DNA from: Manis javanica
Lineage: Eukaryota; Chordata; Mammalia; Pholidota; Manidae
Reading direction: 5' to 3'
Assembly: GCF_040802235.1 (NCBI RefSeq)
Contig: NC_133157.1
Location: 22,833,501 to 22,897,500, forward strand
Length of the DNA: 64,000 nt
Shown: in pieces, positions 23,479 to 37,890 of the stretch
Layout: each line of letters opens with the position of its first letter
Position numbering within the stretch: the stretch's first letter is position 1
Notes under the pieces: generated by a model
Databases searched by the model: none
The model's input: only the letters and a program-made list of their open reading frames with translations
Told to the model about the DNA's origin: nothing
Position numbers and translations under genes: made by a program

Positions 23479-26034
23479 TAGCTCTCTGGGCTGCGGTCCT
23501 GCAGCTCCGCCTACCTGTGCAAGGGTCACCAAAAGGTCTACACCTGCGTGAGTGTCATTTACCTCCTTCCATCCCATGCACCGTAAGAACTTGGCACACT
23601 TCCTTCCAAAGAGATGGCCGGTGTGGTTTGAAATCGCCCCCTTATCCCCCGTCCCCAGCCTAGTTGGGGGGACATATCCTCTGGTTGGGAATTGTTTGGC
23701 TTTGCACGTAGGGGCTCTAGACCATCAGCAGATGGAGTTGAATTTACATCTGATCAGAGAGAACGGTTGCCCTAGTCGTGTTCATTTCTGTTTACACGGG
23801 ACTTCTCTGGCTGTCAGAACTGGAAGGGACCTTAGAGATCCTAGTGCAGCCTGTCATCTGCAGATAGAAGAGGTGACTTACCAGGCCAGGGCTAGATAGA
23901 AACCAGTTAGGAATGGTTGAATTAAGTTTCTCAGGTTCTAAAAACTTTCACAGGCTGGTGCTGCCTCTCAGTTCAGGTGGTCTGAATAAACGTTGTGCTA
24001 GGCAGTGGATGCTCAGTGGCCTGGGCCTCTTCCTGGCCACGTTCTACTTCTTGGGGATTACTTCTGTTGTGCAGGGACTGCAGTACCACACTACATCAAC
24101 TCCTGCATCGATTACTTAAGTAGACTGGGTGAGGGAGAAGTAGATTTATGATTTTTGGATCACCCTGAGCTTATTCTTAGAAAATCGGGGAGCTTTAGAA
24201 TTGGAAGGGATTTCAAAGATAATGTAGTCACACATTTCCTAATTTAGACCAGATTGTAGAGCAGTTAATTATCCAAATATTTAACTGGGGACTGTTAAAA
24301 ACAAGTGGGTATTTAATGCATAAGAATGCTAGTTTGCCAGTAAACAGCACCGTTTAAAAATAATTTTATTCATTTTTGTCAGTATTCGGTGAACCTTTAC
24401 ATAAAGTTGCAAAATAACTTATCTGTCAAGCAGGGTTTTGATTTGCCCACGTTATTGGTAGAGTGCTGATTTATCCCAGAACTCCTTTCTCCTCTTCTTC
24501 TATCAATAAACCTGTCCAAGTGAAAAGGTGACGGAGCATATAGTTAGGTACTGGGCTTTGTGAGGGATTTAAAAGGAATAAGATGCAGGCTGTGTCTTCA
24601 AGGTGCATATAATTGTATGTGAGCCTATTCTCATGGAAATGACAGACATGCAAATAAATTAATTACCTACCAACTATGGGCCAGCAAGGTATTGGGGAGC
24701 ACCTCTATAATGTTGGGATGCTGCCTGTGTGTGCTAATGCTAGGTGATCAGACAGAAGCCTTGGCTTCCAAAAAGCCTGGTCTGTTTGAATTGTGGTAGG
24801 AAGGAGGGATATGGAATGACCTTTCAACTCCTGGAGCTTGCTGGATTGGTTAGGTGGTAGTGATGCTAGAATTTATCCACTTTTTACTGCCGGATGCCTG
24901 CCACTCTTCAGAAGAGGCTTTTGAGGCCCAGAAAATGTGACTGTTCCAGGGTCACATAGCTTGTGAACAAATATGCAATTCACAGTTGTGGGGTATGCAG
25001 TTTCTCCTTTACCATGTTGTTTCTCAATCCAATTAAATTGAACTTATATAGAAGGCAGAATCTATATGCTGCTAAGAAATATAAATACAGTGACATGATT
25101 CCTAATCTCAAGAAATTCAATCTTGTTAAAGTCGGACATCTGTAGTTTTTGCTAATGTTTTTGACTGTTGATACTGTAATTTAGTGTACATTACTGTAGG
25201 CAAGACCAGGTAGCATATCCACCAAAATGTAGGAAATTAGAAAATAAAGGTCTAATATATATGAATAATGTATTTTCATATGAGGGTAAGATGATGGGTA
25301 AATTGCCTTAATCTGATTAGTGGAAAGCATAGCATTTCTGCCTGTTATTCTTAGTGAAAAGAGATGAGATGAGTGCTTTTGAAGAATGCTCACATCTCAG
25401 TGTATGTAGCTTTGAATACTTTTTATTGAAGGTAAACCCTCATTTCTGTATGGGTTGTGGATGAGCAGAAGAGCCAATACATTAGACTAGAAGTGGGAAG
25501 GAAGGTCAAGCCAATGAGTCATTTTTAAAAGGCTTGAAACTCACCTTTTTGGCTAAAGTGTTGGGGGAAGGGAAAAGAGGTTTAAAAAGAAATTGCAGGA
25601 GGGATGCTGTGAGTTAATAGGAGTAGTAGTGGTAGAGGGGTAAATTCAAAGAGCAGGTCCCCCAGGTTGATCTGAGTTAGAAACAAGGTTTGCAGTTGTG
25701 TTTTTTTTGAATCAGCACTTGTGGTGGGTGGTTGGATGGGGGTGAGGTGCTCCTGGGAAGCAGAAACCTGAAGTTCTCAACTCTCAACCAAAAGTGCTGA
25801 TTAATACCTGACTTGACATGAAAGTAGGTCATGTGACTGGGCAAGGAACAGTAGACTTTTCTATCTGCTGTTTTGCTTTTGTGAGCCCAAGCAGCAGTTG
25901 CTTCTTACAGAAAGAGTATTCTTTCTACACAGCTTGTACATTTGAGCCTTCTGCTGAAGAGAGGTAGAGGTGGGAGGGACAGAGAGAAGAGTTACATTTA
26001 AGCAAATTTACATTTTGGAGAGCTGACAGTTCAT

Positions 26035-26205
26035 ACATTTAAGATCCAACTGCTGAACACCATGTGCCAGGCACTGGATTAGGTGCTTTTGTACCTGTTA
26101 ATTCATTCTCACAACAATCCTGTGGAGTTGGAGGGATTTCATAGGTGAGAAGACTGATTTCAAGATTGATCTGTTCTTTCTGTCAAGAAGTGGTATTCAG
26201 ATCTG
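26035..26205 (-). repeat. MIR SINE fossil
   Basis: 'caccatgtgccaggcactggattaggtgctttt...taattcattctcacaacaatcctgtggagttgg' is the reversed MIR 3' half. Confidence 0.75.
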
Positions 26206-27453
26206 TCAGCAATTTAAGCTCCTTTGTCATCAAAACTCTTTGTAGTAACCTTGACAAGGATTTTAAAAAAGTTTTTCCCAATGGGTTGCGTTAAAATTTT
26301 TTTTAGTTTATTTTTTTTTAATGTAAATGGATTTTAGTAATTAGGAAAAAACTAGAATAATATCAGGATTGGGCTAAACTACACATGTTCCCTCAGAGAT
26401 GCCTAGATTATCATCATCTAGAAACCTTAGTCATCTCTTTTCTTCTCTTTTTGTTCAGTTATTTACAAATTCTGTCCAGTTTTCCATTGTCTTCAGTACC
26501 TGTATTTTCCTTTGTTACCACTTGATCTTCCAGTTCAGTTCCTCTCATGTGGGTCACTCCAGTCTCCTAACACTCCATCCTGCTTACATGTGAAAGGCTT
26601 ATCATTTATTGTATGAACAATTCTTTTAAATAGTTTCAAATATGTTAGAATAATGTACTGACTTAGTAAATTATTTCTAAACATGTAAAAAGAAATCATC
26701 TGTTGCACCAAGCTGACACGTGACTCAGCCCTTGGGGTCCTTGGCATGGTATAGTGTTGTCAAGATAAAACTAAAAAGTTAATGGTGCTTCCTCTGACTC
26801 TGCCATTTTTCTTTGCTCTTTTTGATCTTCCTCTCCTTGTTCAGATTTGTTAGAAAATTTGAAGACCATTTACAGTTTCTGCAGTAGTAATAGATTTGTT
26901 TTCTACATGGTCTCTGATCCCACTGTTGCCATTTTACTTTATAAAGAAGCGTGAGGTGGAAAGAATAGTGGCTGAAAGATGAGAAGACTAAATTCTAAAT
27001 GGAGCTCCGTCATAGGCCTCTTCTCTGGGCTACGCAACCCCAGCTCTAGGGAGTATGGGCTTGGCTTGGACAATTTCTAAGGTTCCTTGATGTTCAGTTT
27101 TACAGATACCAAGAGTTTGGCAGTTCTTTCCAAAAGACTCTTAGAAGGTGACGTTAGTCAGCCAACCAGGCCTACTCTATTCCACTTCTGAACACTTTCT
27201 AGGTGTGTTTTGCATGCCTGGCAATGGTAAGGACGGTTTCCAGTGTTTAAGGTCTTTTTCAGTGGAAGACTTAGATTTATAAAAGATTCTTGACTCTATA
27301 TTATAGCCACACCACAGAGATAAGAATTTTCGAATTAAAATAAAGCTGTTCTAAAGGAGAATGCAGCATTTGAAGTGTTGTTGTCCAGTGGACTGGTTAG
27401 GGCTGGGGCTCCCTAACTTGGGAAGTTCTCTCTGTAAAAGACTTAGGGAATTT

Positions 27454-27660
27454 TTTTTTTTTTTTGGTGTCATTAATCTACAATTACATGAGGAATATTA
27501 TGTTTACTAGGCTCCCCCCTTCACCAAGTCCCCCCCACAAATCCCATTTCAGTTGCTGTCCATCAGCCTAGTAAGATGCTGTAGAATCACTACTTGTCTT
27601 CTCTGTGTTGCACAGCCCTCCCTGTGCTCCCCAACATTATACATGCTAATCGTAATCCCT
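27454..27660 (-). mobile_element. 5'-truncated L1 copy ending in proximal tail segment A
   Basis: A T-run (about 27453-27468) is followed by 'ggtgtcattaatctacaattacatgaggaatattatgtttactaggctcccccc' and 'gatgctgtagaatcactacttgtcttctctgtgttgcacagccctcc'. This corresponds to the start of the 3' UTR of the full-length L1 at 41783-42000. Flanks 'cttagggaa' and 'cttagagaa' could be a decayed target-site duplication. The poly(A) sits right after segment A, so this copy uses a shorter 3' end than the full-length element. Confidence 0.75.
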
Positions 27661-28289
27661 TAGAGAACTATTTTGCAAAAACATGCAACAGAAGCAAGCC
27701 ATGTTTTTCCAGCTAATGCCTAGATGACAATAAATAAAGCAGGGACACAGTCTAAAAGGCAAACTTCATTTATGTTTTATACATTTAATATTATATTTAA
27801 TCAGAAAAGTTTATGTGGTTAATAAGGTAAAGGAAACGGTGATTTTTTTTGTTAGTTTGCTTTACTTGTAATGCTAAATAAGTGTTGCCAGTTTTCATGC
27901 AGTTTTATATAGTACTTAGCACACATTGGTACTTTAAAAGAAATACTGAGTGTATATTTTGTAAAGGACTTGTTTTAAATAACTGAAGATTGGGAAAGTA
28001 TGCCCTCCTGTATGTAAACTGTGACTCACTGATTTATGGCTTGAAGAAAATTCACACTTGAACAGATTGGCTCAGAGGCTAAATATCTCTCTTAGCGAAA
28101 GAAATAAACGCTTAACAGCATACTTTTAGGAATCCATACTGGAGATTATGTATGAAATTTGAAGTGCAGTTTTATTTTCAGTAACTTATTTTAAAGAATA
28201 TTTGGTGATTTAAAAAACTGACTCAGGTAAACATGCTTTTTATATTAAAAACAGTTTAAGCAGCAAAGAAGTTCATATGGGAAAAGTGA

Positions 28290-28530
28290 ATTGTCTCTTT
28301 TCTCTGCCACCTTTCCCACTGTATACATGTAACTGTTGGTGTTTATGAATTGTCTTTAAATTTATTTCTGTGCATATGTGGACATACAGAACTTTTGTTT
28401 TTTAAAATAGAAATGGCATAACATACATAAATTTCTGTATTTTGCCCTTTCACTTGTAATTGTATTGTGGATGTCATTCCTTGTTAGCATTTATAGATAC
28501 ACTTATTTCTTTTCTATAGTATAGAAACTT
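28290..28530 (-). mobile_element. Old L1-like remnant
   Basis: Phrases such as 'ggcataacatacataaatttctgtattttgccctttcacttgtaattgtattgtggatgtcattcc' resemble the reverse complement of L1/HAL1 ORF2-end sequence. Diverged and short. Confidence 0.45.
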
Positions 28531-30664
28531 TTTTTTCTAGATGCGTTTTAGAAATTGTTCCTAACAGATTATTTTAGCTTTGAATTTGTATTAGGATAAT
28601 CTGATAAACATTCTTAAACATTGGTAATTGTATAATTATAATGGTAATACAAACTCTAAAGTGTTTTTAATAAATGGTCATACCTTTTGAACTAATAATA
28701 TTTTGTGAATCTTTTCTGAAGAAGCACTTAAGAATACTGAAAAAAAAAATCCGTAAGCCTGAAGAGTTTTTTTTTTTAAGTTAAAAACATTACTATTTAT
28801 GAAGATGATAATATTCTTAGGAGAAGATTCAGTACTTGAAGAAAAGCACAAAGCAGCAGATTACCCCCTGAATCCATCCAGAGATAATATTTTTTAAATA
28901 TTTTGGTGAATATATTTTCACCATTATAAATTTGCACATGCATAAATTTATGCTGTGTTGTTTAATGTAGATATTCATCATGCCTTTTGCAAGTCTGAAT
29001 AATTCCATTTTTGGAAATACCATATTGAAGGTAATATCATTAGTCCCCTATAAAGTGACATTTAAGTCGTTATAAATTTTGTTACATTTTAAATTGCCAC
29101 AGTGATTATTTCTCTATCTATCTGCACAGTGTGGAGTGCTTTTGTAAATGAAATTCCTGGAAGTGGAATTGGGGAGTATATTTAACCGGCAATGATTTTA
29201 AACTGAAGAGATTAGCTGGGAGTTTTCAGGTTTACTTGGTGAAATGCATGCTTCTCTTTAGAACACGAGTTTCCCTTAAAAATCTGAAGTATGCAGTCTC
29301 ATATTTTTCTCCCTGCAGTTGTACTAATTCCATATAAGTCCACATAAGAAATGAAACTTGGAAATTAGTTTAAAAGTATCATAGGCTTAAAAATCTGAGA
29401 GTATTATGTACCTCTTGCAATCCTCTAGTTCACCTCTTACTGAGGCAGACTCTCCTGCTTTGTCATCCTTGACTTCTGGTCATCTTTTGCTCATTTTTAG
29501 AGATGGTAGCTTACTCTATTTTTAGACAGCTATAGTTTTAGACTATATAATTTAGTCTAATGTAGTATAGTTTAATGGTTGCATAACATTTTATTGAGTG
29601 AATCATCCCTGGTTAACCATTTCCCAGTTGTTGAACTTTTTTCACTCTTCTAAATTATACCCTGATAAGCTTCTTTATACTTAAGCCTTTTTCAGAATTT
29701 ATTATTATTTAGTGAGGTTCCAAAGCTGAATTCTCAACTCAGAAGCTATAAACATTTTTAAGAACTGAAGACTAATTTTATTGATATGACCAAAATAAAG
29801 TAGGAGGTAGTATTTTTCTGGCTTTTGTCATAATTGTATTAGTTCCTTTTTCTTTATTCTCTGAATTACAAATTTTTTTGTTACAATTTGCTCTAAATTT
29901 TTTTGTTATACTTTGCTCTTTTTTTTTTCTCAAGGTTCACATTATTTTAACAAGTTTTTGGTGCTCACATTTGTTCTGGATTATGTATCCCTGCCATCTT
30001 TTGTAAGTGATATTTGAAAAATTTTTTCTATGTAAGCTGTGCTGATACTTCGGAAGTTTTAGTGTCGGGACTACTGAGGAGGGAACTCTGGCTGATTCTG
30101 TTCTCAAGTCTTGCTGTTTCTTCTAATGATACTTTTTTCAGCTACACTTCAACTGTGCATATTACTCTGGACTAGGTTCTAGCCATCTGAAACCTAGATT
30201 ATTTCAGGCTGCCTTCTTTTCAGCTTTTAAAAAATTCATTTCATGGTGATGGGCATAGTTCATAGACTGTAACGGAGTTTTTAAACTGATCCTTTTCAGG
30301 AAGCTTTCCATGTTCTTTTTTTTCCTTTTCTAAACATTGATCTATAGAAAAAACATTAAGAATTCCACAAGATTAATTTCTTAATTTAAGTCCATGGCTT
30401 AAAAATTGAATCTTTTATTTTAGGTGTCTTTATGCATATGACAGTTTTTGAAACTTTAACATACCTTAAATTAAAACTATAGTTATGTGTTATTAAAAAT
30501 ATTTAAACTCCACTACATGGGATTTCAAATGCCTGTTTATTTCAAAATTTGGTTTATCTAAACAGAAGAGGAAAATCTATACACAATCATTTTAGCACCA
30601 TCAATCTTCATCTTATCTGTGTTGTATCTCTCATGAGATATAGATGCTGGAAAATTTTTTATAA

Positions 30665-32538
<1,874 letters not shown>

Positions 32539-32689
32539 TAGGGCATTCTGTTAATACTACTTTTATGAAGTATTTGGGAGCATAGCTTTGTTAAAAATGC
32601 TACAATGAAACTGATTTAAATCTGAACAGAAAATAAATCTATTTAAAATATTTTAGGTTGTTAGACTGTGCCTCACCTCCCCCCTCTTT

Positions 32690-33350
32690 GTTTTGCATTT
32701 TTTAATTCAGCTGTAATTCATATAACATAAACCATTAACATTTTAATGTGGCATTTAGTACAGTCACAGTGTTATGCAACCATTACTTCCATCTAGTTCC
32801 AAGATGTTTTCATCACCCAAAAGGGAACCTTGTAACCAGTAAGCAGTTAACCATAAACTTAGGTTATTTGAGATCTTTATCTTTTCTTAATATAAGCATT
32901 TATCACTATAAACTGCCCTCATGGAACTGATTTTGCATCCCATGAATTTTGGTATGTTGTGTTCCCATTTTCTTTGGCTCAAGATAAGGTTTGATTTCCC
33001 TTTTGATTTCTTCTTTGACACATTGGTTAATCAGAAGTGTGTTGTTAACTTCCTACATATTTGAATTATACAGTTTTTTGTTGCTTATGTTTGTGGTATC
33101 CTGTCTAACAAACCAGTGCCAAATCCAAGGTCATGAATATTTAACCCTATTGAGCTTGTATCCTACAACTTTGCTGAATTTGTTTATTGGCTTTAATAGT
33201 TTTTTTCTGTGGTTTCCTTAGGATTTTGCATATGTAAGACCTGCAAATAGAGAACTTTACTTCTTTCTAATCTGGATGCTGTTTATCCCTTTTTCTTGCC
33301 TGATTGCTCTGGCTAGAACTTCCAGTATAATGTTGAATACACCATGTTCT
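32690..33350 (-). mobile_element. Old L1 fragment (3' part and ORF2 piece)
   Basis: The 32700-32850 part shows '...acattttaatgtggcatttagtacagtcacagtgttatgcaaccattacttccatctagttccaagatgttttcatcaccc', an old L1 3' phrase. The 32980-33350 part reads as reversed ORF2 ('acattggttaatcagaagtgtgttgttaac', 'ttgctctggctagaacttccagtataatgttgaata'). All frames are broken. Confidence 0.65.
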
Positions 33351-34102
33351 TTTAAGTTACTTTTGAGGTACTCTGGTTGCAAGTGACCTATACCCACAGT
33401 TTGTTAAAGATGAGGTTTCTAATGAGTTGTAAGGGGAGGTGGGCAAGTGGTCAGATATAGGAATGGTCCTCAGATCATCAGACTGGACTACAGTTATCCA
33501 GCCATTCAAACAGCTGTGAGTGAAGAGGAAATCTGAAGGCACACAGTTTCTAGAGTGACTCATATATGTTCTTTGCTTCTTTCTGATGTTTATACATAAA
33601 CCAAAAGACTAAATTACTAGTTGCAACATATTTTTAAAAGAAAAAAATTAATTTCTCAAGTAAGTTTGTTATAGTTGAGGTAGAAAATGCAGAGAAACAA
33701 ACAAAAAATCACTCAAAATCCCACTGCCTACCAAAATGAAGGCTTCTATGGCTTCAGACTTCTTAAAACACAAGAAACCTGGATCATAGTGAACATTCTC
33801 TTTTGTAACTTGCATTTTAAACTCAATTATGTCATGAGCTCCTTTCAGTGTCAATGTACTTCTGCAAAATTGTTTTTATCAACCTCATTTTATGCTAATC
33901 ACAGGGCTATTTGTGGTACTCTGATGTATTTGTACAGCTACCTATGGAAGTTTTTAAAAATTAAGTTGCTTTTTGTTATTTGTAAGTAAATAATGTTTGA
34001 CAATTGTAAGAAATCTTTTGTTCATAAATACTTAGAATTTAAAAACAACTACCTGAAACAAAGAAACTTTAATTACTTTTATCTCTCTGACAGTGGAAAA
34101 TA

Positions 34103-34360
34103 GGATTTTATTTTATTTATTTTTTTATTAATTTTTTATTTTTTGGTATAATTAATCTACTGTTACATGAGGAACATTATGTTTACTAGACTTCCCCCCA
34201 TCACCAAGTCCCCCCCACACAAACCCCATTACAGTCACTATCTATCAGCATAATAAGATGCTGTAGAATCACTACTTGTCTTCTCTGTGTTGCAGAGCCC
34301 TCCCCATGGCCCCCTCCGACATTGTACATGCTATATAGGCTATTTGTAATGCCCCTGGAA
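34103..34360 (-). mobile_element. L1 tail segment A copy
   Basis: A T-rich tract (34103-34145) precedes 'ggtataattaatctactgttacatgaggaacattatgtttactagac' through 'ctccgacattgtacatgcta', homologous to segment A of the full-length L1 3' UTR. It is the leftmost part of a composite insertion described in the findings. Confidence 0.75.
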
Positions 34361-34450
34361 AGTTTTTATTTTTTTTTGCGTTCGTAGGGTTCTTTTTACT
34401 ATGTTTCTGTTTTGGGGTACCACATATCACATATCTGTCCAGATTGATAA

Positions 34451-34452
<2 letters not shown>

Positions 34453-34481
<29 letters not shown>

Positions 34482-35765
34482 TGAGAGGGCATCTCATATT
34501 GATCAAATGGTTGTTAACAACAATAAAATTCTATATAGGGGAGTCAATGCTCAATGCACAATCATTAATCCATCTCAAGCCTAATTCTTGTCAATCTCCA
34601 ATCTTCTGAAGCATAACGAACAAGTTCTTACATGGTGAACAAATTCTTACATAGTGAATAAGTTCTTACATGGTGAACAGTACAAGGGCAGTCATCACAG
34701 AAACTTTCAGTTTTGATCACGCATTATGAACTATAAACAATCAGGTCAAATATGAATATTCGTTTGATTTTTATACTTGATTTATATGTGGATCCCACAT
34801 TTCTCCCTTTATTATTATTATTATTTTTATTTTTAATAAAATGCTGAAGTGGTAGGTAGATGCAAGATAAAGGTAGAAAACATAGTTTAGTGTTGTAAGA
34901 GAGCAATTGTAGATGATCAGGTGTGTGCCTGTAGACTATGTGCTAATCCGAGCTAGACAAGGGTACTAAAATATCCACAGATGCAGAAGTTTTCTCTCAA
35001 AACAGGGGGAGGGGGGGATGAGGTTCTAAGCTTCACCACTGTTGTTCCCCGATTTCTCACCTGATGGCCCCCCTGTGACTGTGCCTGTCTTAGGTTGTTC
35101 CTCCCTTGAGGAATCTTACCTGTCTCTGGCTAACCAGTCATCTTCCGGGGCCATACAGGGAAATGTAAAGTTGGTAAGTGAGAGAGAAGCCATATTGTTT
35201 GCAAAGGTTAGCTTTTTACTTCTTTGCAGATTTATGCCCTGTGGCTTCTATGCCCAGCACTTGTCTCGAGGTATCTTTACCACCTGGAGGAATTATGATA
35301 CTCGGTAAATTCGATATGAGGCACGAATTCTATTTAAGGGTTGTAATTAGGAAGGAAGAAGAAAAGCTATAGAGGTAGCATATGGAAGAAAACATGGGAG
35401 GATTGATTATTTCTTTGACATATCTTCTTGTAGAGTACCTTAAGCATGTATAGGTTTTAAACTACTAACTAACTTGCGCACACATATTAACATAATAGGA
35501 ATACGGTGACATAAACTAAGCAAATCTATAATTACCAGCCAACTCCAGTGAAGCCAAGAAAACCAGTTAGGCACCCTAGGCATTTGTGAAAATTTGTCTA
35601 TGATATGATGGATATTGTCCAACTATACTTGAACAGTCTGAGAGAAATCAGACAAATTAAAGCAACCCATTTCTGGGATCTGTTCACATCCCATATGTTC
35701 TTTTAACCGTAGATAGTCTATAGTCGTAAGATTTTGGAGCGCTACAACTTGCACCCCTCCCAACT
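34453..35765 (-). mobile_element. L1 distal tail segment B, 5'-truncated copy
   Basis: A run of about 30 T is followed from 34483 by 'gagagggcatctcat...gatcaaatggttgttaacaacaataaaattc'. About 1.28 kb of colinear sequence then matches 39941-41215 of the full-length L1 with scattered substitutions. Homology stops after 'cacccctcccaact' at 35765. It is the terminal portion of the same L1 family, truncated at its 5' end. In this copy the sense poly(A) signal is altered by a small deletion (ctcat for ctctcatattt). Confidence 0.85.
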
Positions 35766-36009
35766 AAGATTTTATTTTTTATTTTGCTGTTTTAAGTTTT
35801 CTTTGCTCAGCCTGTTTTCCTGTCACAGTTTGTTAGACACTGTGCTTATTTATCAGACCACTAGAAGTCAGCTTCCTATTTGACAACTACTGTAGAAAGC
35901 TTGGTTGTTTCCACTTGTACCTTTGGTTAGCATTATCTCCTTTTCCCCCCTTTCTCCAAATAGTAGTGATTCAAATAACTCTGCTTATCTCTCACTCTTT
36001 ACCCCAGGA

Positions 36010-36740
36010 CAGTTTACCTCTTATTTACTTATTTATTTATTTTTATTTGACATATAGCACTATATTTCAAGTGTACAACATAATGATTCAATATTTGTAT
36101 ATATTGAAATGATTATATGTCTAGTTAATCTTACATAGTTACAAATGTTTTTTTTTCTTGTGACAAGGACTTTAAAGATCTACATTCTTAGCAGCTTTCA
36201 AATATGCAGTACAGTGTTTACTATTGTCACCATGCTATACATTATATCCCCATGACTTACTTATTTTATAACTAGAAGTTTGTACCTTTTGACCCCCTTC
36301 ACCCATTTTGCTCCCCCCTCCAACTTTCTGATCTGGCAACCACACATGTATTCTCTGTAGCTGTGAGCTTGGTTTTGTTGTTTGTTTTTACACAATTCCG
36401 CATAAAAGTGAGATCATATGGTACTTGTCTTTCTTTGATTTACTTCACTTGTGTGTCCATCCCTGTTGTTGCAAATGGCAAGTTTTTATCCTTTTTTTCT
36501 GAATAATATTCTGTTGTATATATATGTATACACCACGTTTTCTTACCCACTGATGGACAATTAGGTTGTTTCCATTTCTTGAATATTGTAAATAATGCTG
36601 CAGTGAACATGGGGGCGTACATACATCTTTTTGAGTTAGTGTTTTTATTTCTTCATGTAAATATCCTCAAGTGAATTTTGGGATCTTGTGGTAATTTTAT
36701 TTTTAATTTTTTGAGGACAGTTATCTCCTTCTGACTGCTT
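36010..36740 (-). mobile_element. Old L1 3' end with ORF2 C-terminal relic
   Basis: Reversed L1 phrases run from 'ttatttttatttgacatatagcactatatttcaagtgtacaacataatgattcaatatttg' to 'tccatccctgttgttgcaaatgg' and 'cccactgatggacaattaggttgtttcc'. A broken minus-strand frame at 36440-36622 still resembles the ORF2 C-terminus (MFTAALFTIFKKWKQPNCPS). It is older than the full-length element. Confidence 0.8.
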
Positions 36741-37339
36741 TTGTCCAAGGCCAAGTAAGTGTTTTGTTGCAAGTATATGATGATGTAAGTCCAAACCAGG
36801 GGTTTCAGGTGGGTTTTCTCTTGGGTGTAAATTTTGCCCAGCTTTTGAGGGCAGCCTAGGAAGCTGTGAAGACGAGAATTCTAGGACCAGATTTTGACGT
36901 TGGGGAAAAAGATGTTCATGTTTGATTATTATTATGAGCCATTAACCCAGGATAATAGTGTGTGGGCATGCAAGCCAGATTTCTAGTGTTTGTATTTGTA
37001 TTTGTATTCTAGACTATTACAAGGCAGGAAATCACAGAATAAATGTTGAAAGCAGCTTTGGAAACATTGGTTTTCCTTGTTTCCTTACTCTTATTCCATC
37101 CTACTTCAGAATAAATTATTCTTGATGTAGAATTCTTTCATGAATTTCTAGTCTGGATAGTCCTCATCATAAAATAAACTTTAAACATTTTTTTCTGAAT
37201 TTCTGAATATTTTTTTTCCCCTTGCTCCTTACTCAGCAGTTTTCTCTTAGACCTTGGGAGCTCTTGTGTGGTAATTCCCTGGAACTCCAAGATAATGTAG
37301 GGGAACAAATATTGAGTGTCTACCATGCTTTTAAATGTT

Positions 37340-37530
37340 CTTTCTTAATCCACCAACAAATAAAAAATCCCTAAACCGTGCACAATAGGTATCTCCATTT
37401 TGTGGACAAAGACATTTAATTTCAGAGGTTAACTGTCTTGCCCATAATCACACCGGATGACTGGTGGAGCCAAGATTTAAACCCAGCTCCTTGATCTTAA
37501 ACCCAGCATTCTTTCCCTTCACCAGGCTCT
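37340..37530 (-). repeat. MIR SINE fossil
   Basis: Reversed MIR phrases: 'ggtatctccattttgtggacaaagacatttaatttcagaggttaactgtcttgcccataatcacaccgg' and 'agccaagatttaaacccagctccttgat'. Confidence 0.65.
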
Positions 37531-37744
37531 TTGAAGGAGGAGCAGTCATCCTGCAAAAGTACTGACTGCCCACCCCTCTCCCACTCAGTTGTACATGTCT
37601 CCTCAGTTCTCCACATTGGTCCTGTTGGCTCACACAACTGCAGGACCTAGCTTCTGTGCCTCCTGGATCCTGGACATCTCATTGACTAGAAACCTGTACC
37701 CCAGCTTTGGTGTGTTCCCTAGGCCTGTGAGAAAGAGGAACAGT

Positions 37745-37890
37745 AGCATTTGTTGTAACAGTAATATGGGAGAGGCCCTGTTAGGCTCTTTAATCATGCT
37801 ATCTTATTTAAATTTTCTTAGTAGTCCAGTAAGATTGGTATTATACTTATTTTGTAGATGAAAAAACTGAGGTGTAGAGAGCCATTTACT
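37745..37890 (-). repeat. MIR SINE fossil
   Basis: Reversed MIR 3' part: 'tctttaatcatgctatcttatttaaattttcttagtagtccagtaagattggtattatacttattttgtagatgaaaaaactgaggtgtagagag'. Confidence 0.65.
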
